Assembly (NCBI GenBank): GCA_003141415.1
Contig: PLLX01000229.1
Coordinates: 2,918 to 50,603, forward strand
From: Bacteroidales bacterium
GTDB taxonomy: Bacteria; Bacteroidota; Bacteroidia; Bacteroidales; VadinHA17
Direction: 5' to 3'
Length of the DNA stretch: 47,686 bases
Translations under genes and position numbers: made by a program
Shown here: one piece after another, positions 8,950 through 17,526 of the stretch
Numbering within the stretch: the stretch's first letter is position 1
Layout of the letters: each line of letters opens with the position of its first letter
The notes under the pieces: generated by a model
Database searches by the model: none
The model's input: the letters and a program-made list of their open reading frames with translations, nothing else
What the model was told of the DNA's origin: nothing

Positions 8950-9993
8950 GTGAAAGTAGCAATTATTGTATCACGTATTGATCAGCTTGGACCTGTGAAG
9001 GTTATTCAAAACCTGGTTAACGAACTCAGTAGAATTGACGGACTAATAATTAAGGTATTTTACTTAGATAAAAATGTTGATCAGCATATCAATATGGATG
9101 TACCGGTAGAAAGGCTGGAACGTCGGAACTTTTGTTTTGCAGAATATGATATTATACACACAAACGGAATACGTCCTGATCTGTTTGCCTATTTAAATCG
9201 TAAAAAGATCAGATATCATATTTCGACTATTCATAATTTCATTTTTGAAGATCTGGCATTCACTTATAACCGGCTTATATCATTTCTATTTGGAAATATC
9301 TGGTTAATTTTATGGAGGAGGGCTGATAAACTTGTCTGCGTTTCAAAGGCAATAAGAACTTATTACTCAAAGTGGTATTCGTTGTCTAAGCTGGTTGTCA
9401 TATATAATGGAATTGCAGAAACAGATTGCACTTTTCAGCCTGATTATGAAATTATTCGATCGATAGATAATTACCGTTCTAAAGGGTTGAAAGTCTTAGT
9501 TAGTGTTAGTAATCTGACTAAAAGAAAAGGTATTGATCAGATTCTCCATCTTGTAGCTCAAGAAAAAGGACTGGCTTTCATGATTATTGGAGATGGGAAA
9601 GAACTGCTGAAGCTGGTGCAGCTTTCAAAGAAACTGAATATAACTGACAGGTGTATATTCTGCGGATTCCAGATAAATGCAGTTAATTATTTAAAATATT
9701 TTGATTTTTTTATTATGCCATCGAGATCAGAAGGATTTGGTCTTGCACTTATTGAAGCTGTTCAGCAGAAGATTCCTGTAATCTGCTCAGATATAGAGGT
9801 GTTTAAGGAATTGTTTAATCGCGATGAAGTCACGTTTATTAAATTGGATGACAAGACGTCTTTTGCATCTTCACTAAGAACTGCGATGGAATCAGGAAAA
9901 GCTAAAGTTGAAATGGCATATTCCAGATATTTAAATAATTATACAGACAATCTGATGGCAAAACATTATTACAAACTGTATTATTCCGTTTAA
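8950..9993 (+). CDS. GT4-family glycosyltransferase
   Basis: Protein of 347 aa with GT-B architecture: N-terminal acceptor domain (DIIHTNGIRPDLFAYL near residues 69-84; CVSKAIRTYY near 131-140) and C-terminal donor domain with VSNLTKRKGID (about 181-191), MIIGDG, and the Ex7E motif in EGFGLALIEA (about 262-271). Translation starts at a GTG 5 nt after the previous stop; no better ATG is nearby. It transfers a nucleotide-activated sugar to the growing lipid-linked unit at the cytoplasmic face; the sugar is unknown. It is the last gene before a 278-nt gap with repeats. Confidence 0.85.
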   Translation: MKVAIIVSRIDQLGPVKVIQNLVNELSRIDGLIIKVFYLDKNVDQHINMDVPVERLERRNFCFAEYDIIHTNGIRPDLFAYLNRKKIRYHISTIHNFIFEDLAFTYNRLISFLFGNIWLILWRRADKLVCVSKAIRTYYSKWYSLSKLVVIYNGIAETDCTFQPDYEIIRSIDNYRSKGLKVLVSVSNLTKRKGIDQILHLVAQEKGLAFMIIGDGKELLKLVQLSKKLNITDRCIFCGFQINAVNYLKYFDFFIMPSRSEGFGLALIEAVQQKIPVICSDIEVFKELFNRDEVTFIKLDDKTSFASSLRTAMESGKAKVEMAYSRYLNNYTDNLMAKHYYKLYYSV

Positions 9994-10013
9994 CTAAATA
10001 TACTCATTAACCG

Positions 10014-10075
10014 TTGTCTTTTTACTTTGTCTTTTGTCTTTTGTCTTCCGTCTTCAACTTTAACTTTTAACCTTA
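10014..10075. repeat. degenerate heptamer tract (GTCTTTT) in intergenic region
   Basis: Successive units GTCTTTT, TACTTT, GTCTTTT, GTCTTTT, GTCTTCC, GTCTTCA, ACTTTA, ACTTTTA, mostly 7 nt long with two of 6. It lies in the 278-nt gap between a GT4 gene and an SDR gene. The 3' end forms one arm of a 10-bp inverted repeat. Confidence 0.8.
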
Positions 10076-10097
10076 AGTTCACTCCGAAAAGTTGAAG
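10052..10097. repeat. 10-bp inverted repeat CTTCAACTTT / AAAGTTGAAG
   Basis: Perfect 10-bp arms at 10052-10061 and 10088-10097, spaced by 26 nt. The left arm is part of the heptamer tract. A flanking GTTC/GAAC pair lies close by. Transcribed, it could form a hairpin in the gap before the 10272 gene; no T-run follows. The rest of the 9994-10271 gap shows nothing recognisable. Confidence 0.55.
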
Positions 10098-10271
10098 CGA
10101 ACATCTTAAATTAATTTATTTAATTCAATAAACTAATTATATTACTATAATTCTGTGAATATCAAAAGCATAAGTTGATTCTTCACTTTTTTTGTCAGAT
10201 CAGTTCGCGAAATAAAGCATAATAGATGTTTTAAAAAATTTTATTTATTTTGAGCCGCATTTAAAAAAGTT

Positions 10272-11213
10272 ATGAAAAATAAAAAAGTATTAGTTACAGG
10301 TGGTGCTGGATTTATTGGTTCAAATCTTGTCAGGTATTTACTGGAGGAAGGAAACTCAGTAACAGTTCTTGACAATTTTATGTCGGGATATCGTAGCAAT
10401 CTTAATCCGTTTCCTGCCTTACGTATTATTGAAGGAGATGTTAGGGATAAAGCTACTGTTGAGAATGCAATGAAAGAGGTGGAAGTGGTATTCCATCTGG
10501 CTGCCTCTGTTGGTAACAAGCGCTCTATTGACCATCCCATAACTGATGCTGAGATTAATGTGCTGGGCACTTTGAATGTACTTGAAGCTGCAAGGAAAGA
10601 AGGGGTCCATAAAATAGTTGCCTCATCCTCCGCGGGTATATTCGGGGAGCTAAAAACAATTCCTATAAAAGAAGATCATCCAATTGAACCAGACTCTCCT
10701 TATGGATGCACAAAGCTTTGTGAAGAGAAGTTATGTCTTTCATACGCTAAGCTTTATGACCTTGAGGCAGTATGTCTCAGATATTTTAACGTCTATGGTC
10801 CAAATCAACGCTTTGATGCCTATGGAAATGTCATCCCGATATTTGTGTTTAAAATGCTTCGGAATGAATCGCTCATGATTTATGGAGATGGAGAACAAAC
10901 CCGGGATTTTGTGAATGTATCTGATGTAGTTCAGGCCAACATAAAAGCTGCAGATTCTATAGGTGTCAGCGGAGCTTTTAATATTGCAAGTGGCAAACGC
11001 GTGACTATCAATATTCTTGTAGAGATGATAACTAAGGAAAACCGTAATTTAATTAAAATCGAACATGGTCCCGAACGACCAGGTGATGTCAGGCATAGTC
11101 TGGCAGACATTATGCTTGCACAACAAAGAATAAATTACACTCCGGAAATTGATTTAGAATCTGGTATAGAAGAATATGTGAAATGGGCGAGAAAGACATT
11201 AGTTGAAAAATAA
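10272..11213 (+). CDS. NAD-dependent sugar epimerase/dehydratase (extended SDR)
   Basis: Protein of 313 aa. GGAGFIGSN lies at residues 10-18, the catalytic Ser region SSSAGIFGE at about 117-125 and YxxxK in SPYGCTK. The C-terminal stretch RPGDVRHSLAD is typical of UDP-glucose/UDP-GlcNAc 4-epimerase-like enzymes near WbpP, and the overall resemblance to the protein at 100-1083 is clear. It probably epimerises a UDP-hexose or UDP-hexuronate at C4; the exact substrate is unresolved. It is isolated by heptamer-bearing gaps on both sides and so may be its own transcription unit. Confidence 0.75.
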   Translation: MKNKKVLVTGGAGFIGSNLVRYLLEEGNSVTVLDNFMSGYRSNLNPFPALRIIEGDVRDKATVENAMKEVEVVFHLAASVGNKRSIDHPITDAEINVLGTLNVLEAARKEGVHKIVASSSAGIFGELKTIPIKEDHPIEPDSPYGCTKLCEEKLCLSYAKLYDLEAVCLRYFNVYGPNQRFDAYGNVIPIFVFKMLRNESLMIYGDGEQTRDFVNVSDVVQANIKAADSIGVSGAFNIASGKRVTINILVEMITKENRNLIKIEHGPERPGDVRHSLADIMLAQQRINYTPEIDLESGIEEYVKWARKTLVEK

Positions 11214-11402
11214 TTAAGATTTGGAATTGAGAAGCATAGAGGATAGCCTGGGGTAAAAGTTAAAATTTGAAGAAGAGAAGGAATAACTTTGCGTAAGGTT
11301 TTTTGAGTTTGATGTAGAGGTTAATGAATTTAAAAAAAGCTGCCTTATTCACCTGAAAATTAAACTATCCTGACACAATTATCAAAAATCGCTTGGCAGG
11401 CA

Positions 11403-11462
11403 GGAGCACATTAAAAGAAATTTCAATCCGGTTAATCAAAACCAGATTGTGAGCTCCTTTTT
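11403..11462 (+). terminator. possible intrinsic terminator hairpin
   Basis: The outer arms GGAGC-ACA (11403-11410) and TGTGAGCTCC (11448-11457) pair with a 2-nt bulge. Inside them AATCCGGTT (11425-11433) pairs with AACCAGATT (11440-11448) with one mismatch. A run of five T follows at 11458-11462. It lies in the 300-nt gap 11214-11513, which otherwise holds only the heptamer tract and no credible ORF. It would end the transcript of the upstream SDR gene. Confidence 0.4.
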
Positions 11463-11505
11463 ACTTTTAACTTTTCTTTTTGTCTTTTGTCTTTTTACTT
11501 ATATC
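11458..11505. repeat. degenerate heptamer tract (GTCTTTT) before wecB-like gene
   Basis: Units TACTTTT, AACTTTT, CTTTTT, GTCTTTT, GTCTTTT, TACTTAT, mostly in 7-nt register, ending 8 nt before the ATG of the wecB-like gene. It shares unit sequence with the 10014-10075 tract. Confidence 0.75.
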
Positions 11506-11513
11506 TAAATAGA

Positions 11514-12650
11514 ATGAAATCAAAATTAAAGGTAATGACGATAATCGGCACTAGGCCGGAAATAATACGTTTATCGCGCACTATGGCTTTACTGGACGAA
11601 CATGTAAACCATATAATTGTGCACACTGGCCAAAACTACGATTACGAGTTGAACGAAATTTTTTTCAAAGATCTCGGATTGCGTAAACCCGATCATTTCC
11701 TTAATGTCGATATTAGTTCTCTGGGAGCTTCTGTAGGAGACATTATCCGAAAGTCGGAAGAGGTGATGAAGAAGGAGAAACCTGATGCATTATTGGTGTT
11801 AGGCGATACAAATTCCTGTCTTGCTGCATATATGGCAAAGCGTTTGCACATCCCGGTCTTCCATATGGAAGCTGGGAACCGCAGTTTTGATTTCAATGTT
11901 CCGGAAGAGGTCAACCGAATGGTAATAGATCATATTGCAGATTTTAACCTTGTTTATACAGAACATGCCCGCAGGCATCTGATCAGTGAAGGGTTGCCTC
12001 ATAGAAGGATCTATCTGACTGGCTCACCAATGAAGGAAGTACTCGATTTCTATCATACAAAGATCGAAAGCTCTGGGATTATTAAGGACCTGATGCTGAA
12101 AGAGAAGAATTATTTTGTTGTCAGCGCTCACCGTGAAGAGAATGTAGATAATCCTGAAACTCTTGAAAAGATTATGTTGGTTCTTGACAATATTGCACTG
12201 GAATATAATTTACCGGTTATCGTCTCCACTCATCCGCGTACACAAAAGCAGCTTGAAAAAAGAAAAAACAAAACAACAAACAGCAACATCAGGTTCCTTA
12301 AGCCATTCGGATTTACAGATTATGTGCATTTGCAGACCCAGGCCAGGTGTACCATTTCGGATAGCGGAACAATCAGCGAAGAGTCTGCAATACTCTCATT
12401 TCCGGCTATTTCGCTCAGACAGTCCATGGAGCGTCCCGAAGCCCAGGATTCTGGAACAATCATTCTTACCGGCTTTGAGCCTCAAACAGTAATCAATTCT
12501 ATAAGTCTGGCAATCAGTGAACACGAAAGCAGACCTTTTACTCAGATTCCTGATGAATATAAGATTTCAGACACATCATGGCGGGTGCTTAAGCTACTTA
12601 TGGGTAATGCCGGGTTGAGTAATCTATGGCATGGCATCAGAAAGAGATAA
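11514..12650 (+). CDS. wbjD: non-hydrolysing UDP-sugar 2-epimerase, WecB/WbjD-like
   Basis: Protein of 378 aa. GTRPEIIRL (12-20), HTGQNYDYELNEIFF (37-51), LGDTNS (96-101), HMEAGNRSFDFNVPEE (117-132) and SAHREENVD are signatures of the WecB fold. The AGNRSFDFNVPEE and TGSPMKEVL variants match the WbjD/FnlC/CapG branch, which 2-epimerises UDP-2-acetamido-2,6-dideoxy-L-hexoses, better than true WecB. It may complete the pathway begun by the capE-like pseudogene and RmlD-like gene at 27.5-29.4 kb, 15 kb away. ATG at 11514 is preferred over an in-frame TTG at 11487 because the GTRPE motif then falls where expected. Confidence 0.8.
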   Translation: MKSKLKVMTIIGTRPEIIRLSRTMALLDEHVNHIIVHTGQNYDYELNEIFFKDLGLRKPDHFLNVDISSLGASVGDIIRKSEEVMKKEKPDALLVLGDTNSCLAAYMAKRLHIPVFHMEAGNRSFDFNVPEEVNRMVIDHIADFNLVYTEHARRHLISEGLPHRRIYLTGSPMKEVLDFYHTKIESSGIIKDLMLKEKNYFVVSAHREENVDNPETLEKIMLVLDNIALEYNLPVIVSTHPRTQKQLEKRKNKTTNSNIRFLKPFGFTDYVHLQTQARCTISDSGTISEESAILSFPAISLRQSMERPEAQDSGTIILTGFEPQTVINSISLAISEHESRPFTQIPDEYKISDTSWRVLKLLMGNAGLSNLWHGIRKR

Positions 12651-12710
12651 GTTAAGCATTCGATTAAACGAATAAATTTTCAACACACAACATGGTCAAT
12701 TCTCTACTGT

Positions 12711-12738
12711 ACGCTCCACGCTTAATGCTGATACGCCG
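12711..12738. repeat. short degenerate heptamer tract (ACGCTCC)
   Basis: Units ACGCTCC, ACGCTTA, ATGCTGA, TACGCCG in 7-nt register, within the 181-nt gap between the wecB-like gene and a GT2 gene. Divergence is higher than in the other tracts. A T-rich stretch follows at 12750-12772. Confidence 0.5.
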
Positions 12739-12831
12739 GAAAGCCAAAGATTAACTTTTTTACTTTTATTTACGTATTGCAGGACTTCATCACTCTGTTC
12801 CTCAACTATCCACCTCTATCTTTTGTGTATA

Positions 12832-13644
12832 ATGACTGACCTGGTTGTGATAATGTCTGTCTATCGAAATGATAAATTGAAATATTTAAGAGAATCCATT
12901 CAAAGTATTATTGATCAAACATTTACTCAATTTCATTATTATATAGTTTTTGATGGCCCAGTGTCTCCCGAAATTGACGAATATATAACTTTATTAAAAG
13001 ATAGCAGGATTAAACTTTTCAGGTTGGAAAATAATGGAGGATTGGCAAATGCTCTCAATTATCTCTTAAATGTAGTAATAAGGAATCTTGAGTATGAATT
13101 TATTGCCAGGATGGATGCTGATGACATCTCTATGCCTGCAAGATTTGAAAAGCAACGAAACTATTTATTAAAGAATTCAGATGTTTCAGTTTTAGGGTGC
13201 TGGTATCAGGAAATTGATGAGTCGGGAAAACATCTTTCAGATCGGAAGTTACCGGTAGAACATGAGGCTTTGAAAAAATTATATTACACAAGGACCCCAT
13301 TTGCACATCCTTCTGTAATGTATCGGAGAATCCTGATCGAAACAGCAGGATTTTATCCAACCGATACAGTATTAATGGAAGATAATGTTTTATGGGGAAA
13401 TGCATTAAAGGCAGGATTAAGATTTGCGAATATTCCAGAATCCCTGCTGAATTTTAGAAAAGATAAAGATTTTTATAAGAGGAGATCAGGTGCAAAATAT
13501 GGTTGGAATTTTATAAAAACCAGATTTAAGATAAACAGATCATTGAGATTTCCAGTTTATGCCTATTTATTCTCTTTTATGCTCGGTGTAATTAAAATGA
13601 TGCCATCGTTTCTGCAAGTGTATATATATAAATTAACACGGTGA
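12832..13644 (+). CDS. GT2-family glycosyltransferase
   Basis: Protein of 270 aa with GT-A fold. The N-terminal MSVYRNDKLKYLRESIQSI leads to the donor-binding motif ARMDADDISMPARFEKQ (DAD near residue 88), followed by PFAHPSVMYRR and MEDNVLWGNAL, typical of capsule and O-antigen GT2 enzymes. The C-terminal hydrophobic region (about 235-260) may contact the membrane. ATG at 12832 is preferred over TTG at 12823. It acts on the lipid-linked intermediate at the cytoplasmic face; the sugar is unknown. Confidence 0.85.
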   Translation: MTDLVVIMSVYRNDKLKYLRESIQSIIDQTFTQFHYYIVFDGPVSPEIDEYITLLKDSRIKLFRLENNGGLANALNYLLNVVIRNLEYEFIARMDADDISMPARFEKQRNYLLKNSDVSVLGCWYQEIDESGKHLSDRKLPVEHEALKKLYYTRTPFAHPSVMYRRILIETAGFYPTDTVLMEDNVLWGNALKAGLRFANIPESLLNFRKDKDFYKRRSGAKYGWNFIKTRFKINRSLRFPVYAYLFSFMLGVIKMMPSFLQVYIYKLTR

Positions 13645-13752
13645 TTTAAAAAGCGAGTATAATATTTTAGCTTGTGCACTGATAATAAAGCGGTTCAAAT
13701 ATAAATTTTTGATTTATTCACATAAACAAAATAATTGAAAGCGTAGGAACTT

Positions 13753-13769
13753 GAATTTCCCGGGAATTC
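13753..13769. repeat. near-palindrome GAATTTCCCGGGAATTC
   Basis: A 17-nt near-perfect palindrome (one extra T) with a CCCGGG core in an otherwise AT-rich 168-nt gap, about 45 nt before the ugd start. It could be an operator or a chance feature. Confidence 0.35.
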
Positions 13770-13812
13770 ATAATATAATTTATTCATTAAATACTTACTA
13801 AACCAAAATAGT

Positions 13813-15251
13813 GTGATACCAACAAAAATTAAATCTATCTGTTGTATTGGAGCCGGGTACATTGGTGGTCCAACCATGGCCGTTATAGCTCAAAAATGTC
13901 CTCACATTAAGATCATTGTGGTAGATACTAATAAAGAACGTATTTCTGAATGGAATGAATCTGATCTGTCAAAACTACCCGTTTACGAGCCAGGACTTGA
14001 ACATATAATCTCAGAAACTCGTGGCCGAAACCTATTTTTTTCTACCGATATTGATGCTGCAATCCAAATCTCAGAGATGATCTTTATTTCGGTGAATACT
14101 CCAACCAAAACTTATGGATTAGGCAAAGGAATGGCATCTGACTTAAAGTATGTTGAGTTGTGCGCCCGTAAGATTGCAGCAATTGCTACTGAAAGCAAAA
14201 TTGTAGTCGAAAAATCAACATTACCAGTTAGGACCGCTGAGTCTATAAAAACAATCCTGGAAGCAGAATCCAAAGATTTAACATTTAAGGTACTGTCTAA
14301 TCCTGAGTTCCTTGCAGAGGGTACAGCTATTCAGGATTTGCTTAAACCTGACCGTGTTCTGATAGGTGGCGATGCAGACAATGAAGGTCAACAAGCACTC
14401 CAAATGTTAGTGGATATATATGCCAATTGGGTGCCCCGTGAACGAATCCTAACAACAGGTATATGGTCCTCGGAACTTTCTAAACTGACTGCTAACGCTT
14501 TTTTAGCTCAACGAATTTCATCAGTAAATGCCATTTCTTCATTATGTGAACGGACAGGATCTGATATTGATGAGGTTGGTGTAGCTATTGGTATGGACCA
14601 TCGTATTGGCAATAAATTTCTGAAAGCATCGGTTGGATTTGGAGGGAGCTGTTTCCAAAAAGATATCCTAAACCTGGTATACCTTTGTCGTCATTATGGT
14701 TTGCCGGAAGTAGCTGAATATTGGGATCAAGTATTAAAGTTAAATGACTATCAGAAAATGAGGTTTGCAAAGCAGATCATTGATAATTTGTTTAATACTG
14801 TTTCAGGAAAAAAGATAGCCATCCTCGGTTGGGCATTCAAAAAAACACGAATGACTCTCGGGAGTCTTCTGCTATATATGTATCCCATCAACTATTATTG
14901 GATGAGGCTGAAGCTGAAGTCCATATCTATGATCCAAAAGTGAGCAAAGAACAAATAAGAAAAGATATTTATTATTTAAGCAGCTCCTTAAACGATTATA
15001 AATCTTCAACAATAAATCATAATTTAGTATTCATACATGAAGATCCTTATTCAGCAATGATAGACACTCATGCAGTGGCAATCCTTACCGAATGGGAGGA
15101 GTTTAAAACCTATGATTGGACAAGAGTTTATAATGGCATGCATAAACCAGCTTTTATTTTCGATGGCCGGAATATTCTCGATACTAAAACTATTACAAAT
15201 TACGGCTTTAAAATAAAGTCAATCGGGAAAGGTATATCATTAAATTATTAA
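13813..15251 (+). pseudogene. ugd: UDP-glucose 6-dehydrogenase, frameshifted at an A7 run
   Basis: UDP-glucose to UDP-glucuronate dehydrogenase of the UGDH type. The first frame (13813-14943, GTG start) holds [10 protein letters not shown] (about 13-22), the NAD and central domains, and the catalytic Cys in [10 protein letters not shown] (codon 280). At AFKK, coded by TTC followed by seven A (14839-14845), the frame is lost. The -1 frame continues as [13 protein letters not shown], then VHIYDPKV and TEWEEFKTYDW to the stop at 15251. One more A, or a -1 slip on the run, gives about 479 aa, a normal length. This could be a true frameshift, a sequencing error in a homopolymer, or slippage expression. 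The C-terminal UDP-binding domain is otherwise intact, so the lesion is recent or bypassed. Confidence 0.85.
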
Positions 15252-15493
15252 ATCTTCCTGATTTTCTTATATAATTAGCTTTTCAAAATAATCATTACAT
15301 GCAATTAACTGAGAATACTATTATCAAAAGTTGGTTTTAATTGGTTTATGCACACGAAAATTTAGCCATGGAAGTGAAAATGTGATCCTGGTAAAATATC
15401 CTTAATAATCCATTAATAAAGTCTTTCCTCAAGTGTGTTAACAACATTAAAAACACATAATTACTTAAATATATATTTTATATTATCATAAAA

Positions 15494-16444
15494 ATGTCTG
15501 AAAAAAGAAAATTGAATTTTGGCCTGATTGGTGTTGCAGGTTATATTGCTTTACGTCATCTGAGGGCTATTAAAGAAACAGGTAATAACCTGGTCGCTGC
15601 GCTTGATAAATTTGATAGTGTAGGCATTTTGGATGGTTTTTTCCCACAATCTGATTTTTTTGTTGAATTTGAAAGGTTCGATCGCCATTTTGACAAATTG
15701 AAACGGCAGGGTACTAAGATTGATTATATGAGTATTTGTACTCCCAATTATCTTCATGACTCACATATCAGGTTTGCGCTCCGGCAGGGAACTGATGCTA
15801 TCTGTGAAAAACCACTTGTACTGAATCCGTGGAATATTGATGCACTGGCAGAAATTGAACAAGAAACAGGAGGAAGCGTATATAATATTTTGCAGCTCAG
15901 ACTTCATCCTGTAATTAAAAAATTGAAGAGTGACATTGAAAACGGGCCTAAAGATAAAATTTACGATGTTGATTTGTCATATATTACAAGTCGTGGTAAA
16001 TGGTATGATATTTCATGGAAAGGTGATATTCATAAATCAGGTGGAATTGCTACAAACATTGGAGTGCATTTTTTTGATATGCTGACCTGGATTTTTGGTG
16101 ATGTTAAAGAGAACATTGTTCATGTTTCTGAGCCTCATAAGGCAGCAGGTTATTTTGGTTTGGAACGAGCGAGGATAAGATGGTTTTTAAGCATTGATAC
16201 TAATGATTTACCTGAGACTATTAAAGACAAATGTCAGAAGACGTATCGGTCAATTATTATAAATAATGTTGAATTGGAATTCAGTGAAGGATTTACCGAT
16301 TTGCATAATAAAAGCTATGAAGAGATACTAAAGGGAAACGGATTTGGAATTCAGGAGGCAAGAAAGTCGATTGAAACAGTCTATTCAATACGAAACGCTA
16401 CTCCTTTGGGATTAAAAGGTAATTATCATCCCTTCTGCAAATGA
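15494..16444 (+). CDS. wbpB: UDP-N-acetyl-glucosaminuronate 3-dehydrogenase, WbpB/WlbA-like
   Basis: Gfo/Idh/MocA oxidoreductase of 316 aa. The nucleotide-binding N terminus GLIGVAGYIALRHLRAI, NYLHDSHI, EKP (105-107), NILQLRLHP, YITSRGKWY and GGIATNIGVHFFDML closely follow WbpB/WlbA, which oxidise C3 of UDP-GlcNAcA on the way to 2,3-diamino-2,3-dideoxyuronic acids. The usual partners WbpA, WbpD and a true WbpE are not evident here; the neighbouring dehydrogenase is of UDP-glucose type and is frameshifted. Its substrate may therefore differ, or its partners lie elsewhere. A 242-nt gap with no clear features precedes it. Confidence 0.85.
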   Translation: MSEKRKLNFGLIGVAGYIALRHLRAIKETGNNLVAALDKFDSVGILDGFFPQSDFFVEFERFDRHFDKLKRQGTKIDYMSICTPNYLHDSHIRFALRQGTDAICEKPLVLNPWNIDALAEIEQETGGSVYNILQLRLHPVIKKLKSDIENGPKDKIYDVDLSYITSRGKWYDISWKGDIHKSGGIATNIGVHFFDMLTWIFGDVKENIVHVSEPHKAAGYFGLERARIRWFLSIDTNDLPETIKDKCQKTYRSIIINNVELEFSEGFTDLHNKSYEEILKGNGFGIQEARKSIETVYSIRNATPLGLKGNYHPFCK

Positions 16445-16523
16445 TTTCACATTGTTTGTCAATGAATTCTGTATATAATAGGCGACATTAACAAGAAAGA
16501 TTTTATTAACGTTGATAATTTGT

Positions 16524-16531
16524 TAAATTTG
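16524..16531 (+). promoter_or_regulatory. possible Bacteroidota -7 promoter element
   Basis: TAAATTTG matches TAnnTTTG, 38 nt before the SDR start at 16570, in a 125-nt gap. A convincing -33 box at 19-21 nt spacing is not visible. Weak candidate for the promoter of the 16570-18659 genes. Confidence 0.3.
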
Positions 16532-16569
16532 TTTTTTCAAAAATATACCCTAATAACTTAAACCTTGCT

Positions 16570-17526
16570 ATGATAAAAAATAAGAAAATTTTTATTACGG
16601 GTGGTGCAGGCTTTATTGGCTCAACACTTATTGGTCGGTTAATTGAGAATAATGAGATTACCGTATATGATGACTTCAGGCGAGATGCTTTGAAAGGACA
16701 ACCCTATGTTAATCATCCGAACCTGAGGATTATTAAAGGTAATGTATTGGATGCTGAACTGCTTAGTAAATCGATAAAAGGCAGCCAGATAGTTGTTCAT
16801 TGTGCTGCTATTGCAGGAATAGATACTGTTATTTTGAAGCCAACTGAAACGATGCGTGTTAACATGATTGGTACTGCTAATGTTCTTGAAGCAGCGAAGG
16901 GTTTGAAAAACCTTGAGCGCCTTATTGATTTTTCAACAAGTGAAGTATTCGGTCAATATGCATTTCGTGTTGAGGAAAGTCAATCAACTCAAATTGGTGC
17001 TGTTGGTGAAGCTCGATGGACATATGCTGTTAGCAAGCTTGCTGGTGAGCATTTAACGAGAGCATACAATGAAGAATTCGGCATGCCGACCGTAACTTTA
17101 AGACCATTTAATATTTATGGACCAGGTCAGGTAGGCGAAGGTGCTATGCGGGTATTTATTCAGCTCGCCCTTAAAAATGAGGGAATTCATATTCACGGCG
17201 ATGGTAATCAAATCAGAGCGTGGTGTTACATTGACGATTTTATTAATGGTTTAATGTTAGCTATGGTAAAACCGGAAGCTATCGGCGAATCTCTGAATAT
17301 AGGTAATGCCAGAGCTGCAATAACTATTTTTGGATTGGCACAGACGGTTGTGAGAGTGCTGGGTTCTTCATCTAAAATAGATTTTACCATGAAAGATTAT
17401 GCAGACGTTGAACTGCGTATTCCCAGTGTGAAGAAATCAAAGGATTTGATTGGTTTTGAAGCAAAAGTAGATCTGGAAGAAGGGATATTACTTTCAGCAG
17501 AGTTCTTCAGAAAAAATATCTTATGA
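16570..17526 (+). CDS. NAD-dependent epimerase/dehydratase (extended SDR)
   Basis: Protein of 318 aa. [10 protein letters not shown] is at residues 10-19, the catalytic Ser region FSTSEVFG at about 120-127 and YxxxK in [22 protein letters not shown] is typical of UDP-glucuronate decarboxylase and ArnA-like/4-epimerase SDRs. The expected role is modification of a nucleotide sugar, most likely a 4-keto or 4-epimer step feeding the aminotransferase that overlaps its end (ATGA junction, 17523-17526). The precise reaction is not resolved. Confidence 0.72.
   Translation: MIKNKKIFITGGAGFIGSTLIGRLIENNEITVYDDFRRDALKGQPYVNHPNLRIIKGNVLDAELLSKSIKGSQIVVHCAAIAGIDTVILKPTETMRVNMIGTANVLEAAKGLKNLERLIDFSTSEVFGQYAFRVEESQSTQIGAVGEARWTYAVSKLAGEHLTRAYNEEFGMPTVTLRPFNIYGPGQVGEGAMRVFIQLALKNEGIHIHGDGNQIRAWCYIDDFINGLMLAMVKPEAIGESLNIGNARAAITIFGLAQTVVRVLGSSSKIDFTMKDYADVELRIPSVKKSKDLIGFEAKVDLEEGILLSAEFFRKNIL

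Noticed and set aside
12250..12285. A-rich stretch in the wecB-like gene as another repeat tract
   Set aside because: It shows no steady 7-nt period and encodes a Lys/Asn-rich surface loop that is plausible for an AT-rich genome.
6251..12738. Heptamer tracts as a CRISPR array or a mobile element
   Set aside because: The units are contiguous, only 7 nt, with no spacers, no terminal repeats and no cas or transposase gene nearby.
16457..16486. TTGTCA...TATAAT as a sigma-70 promoter
   Set aside because: The spacing is about 12 nt, too short for a normal -35/-10 pair, and Bacteroidota use a different consensus.
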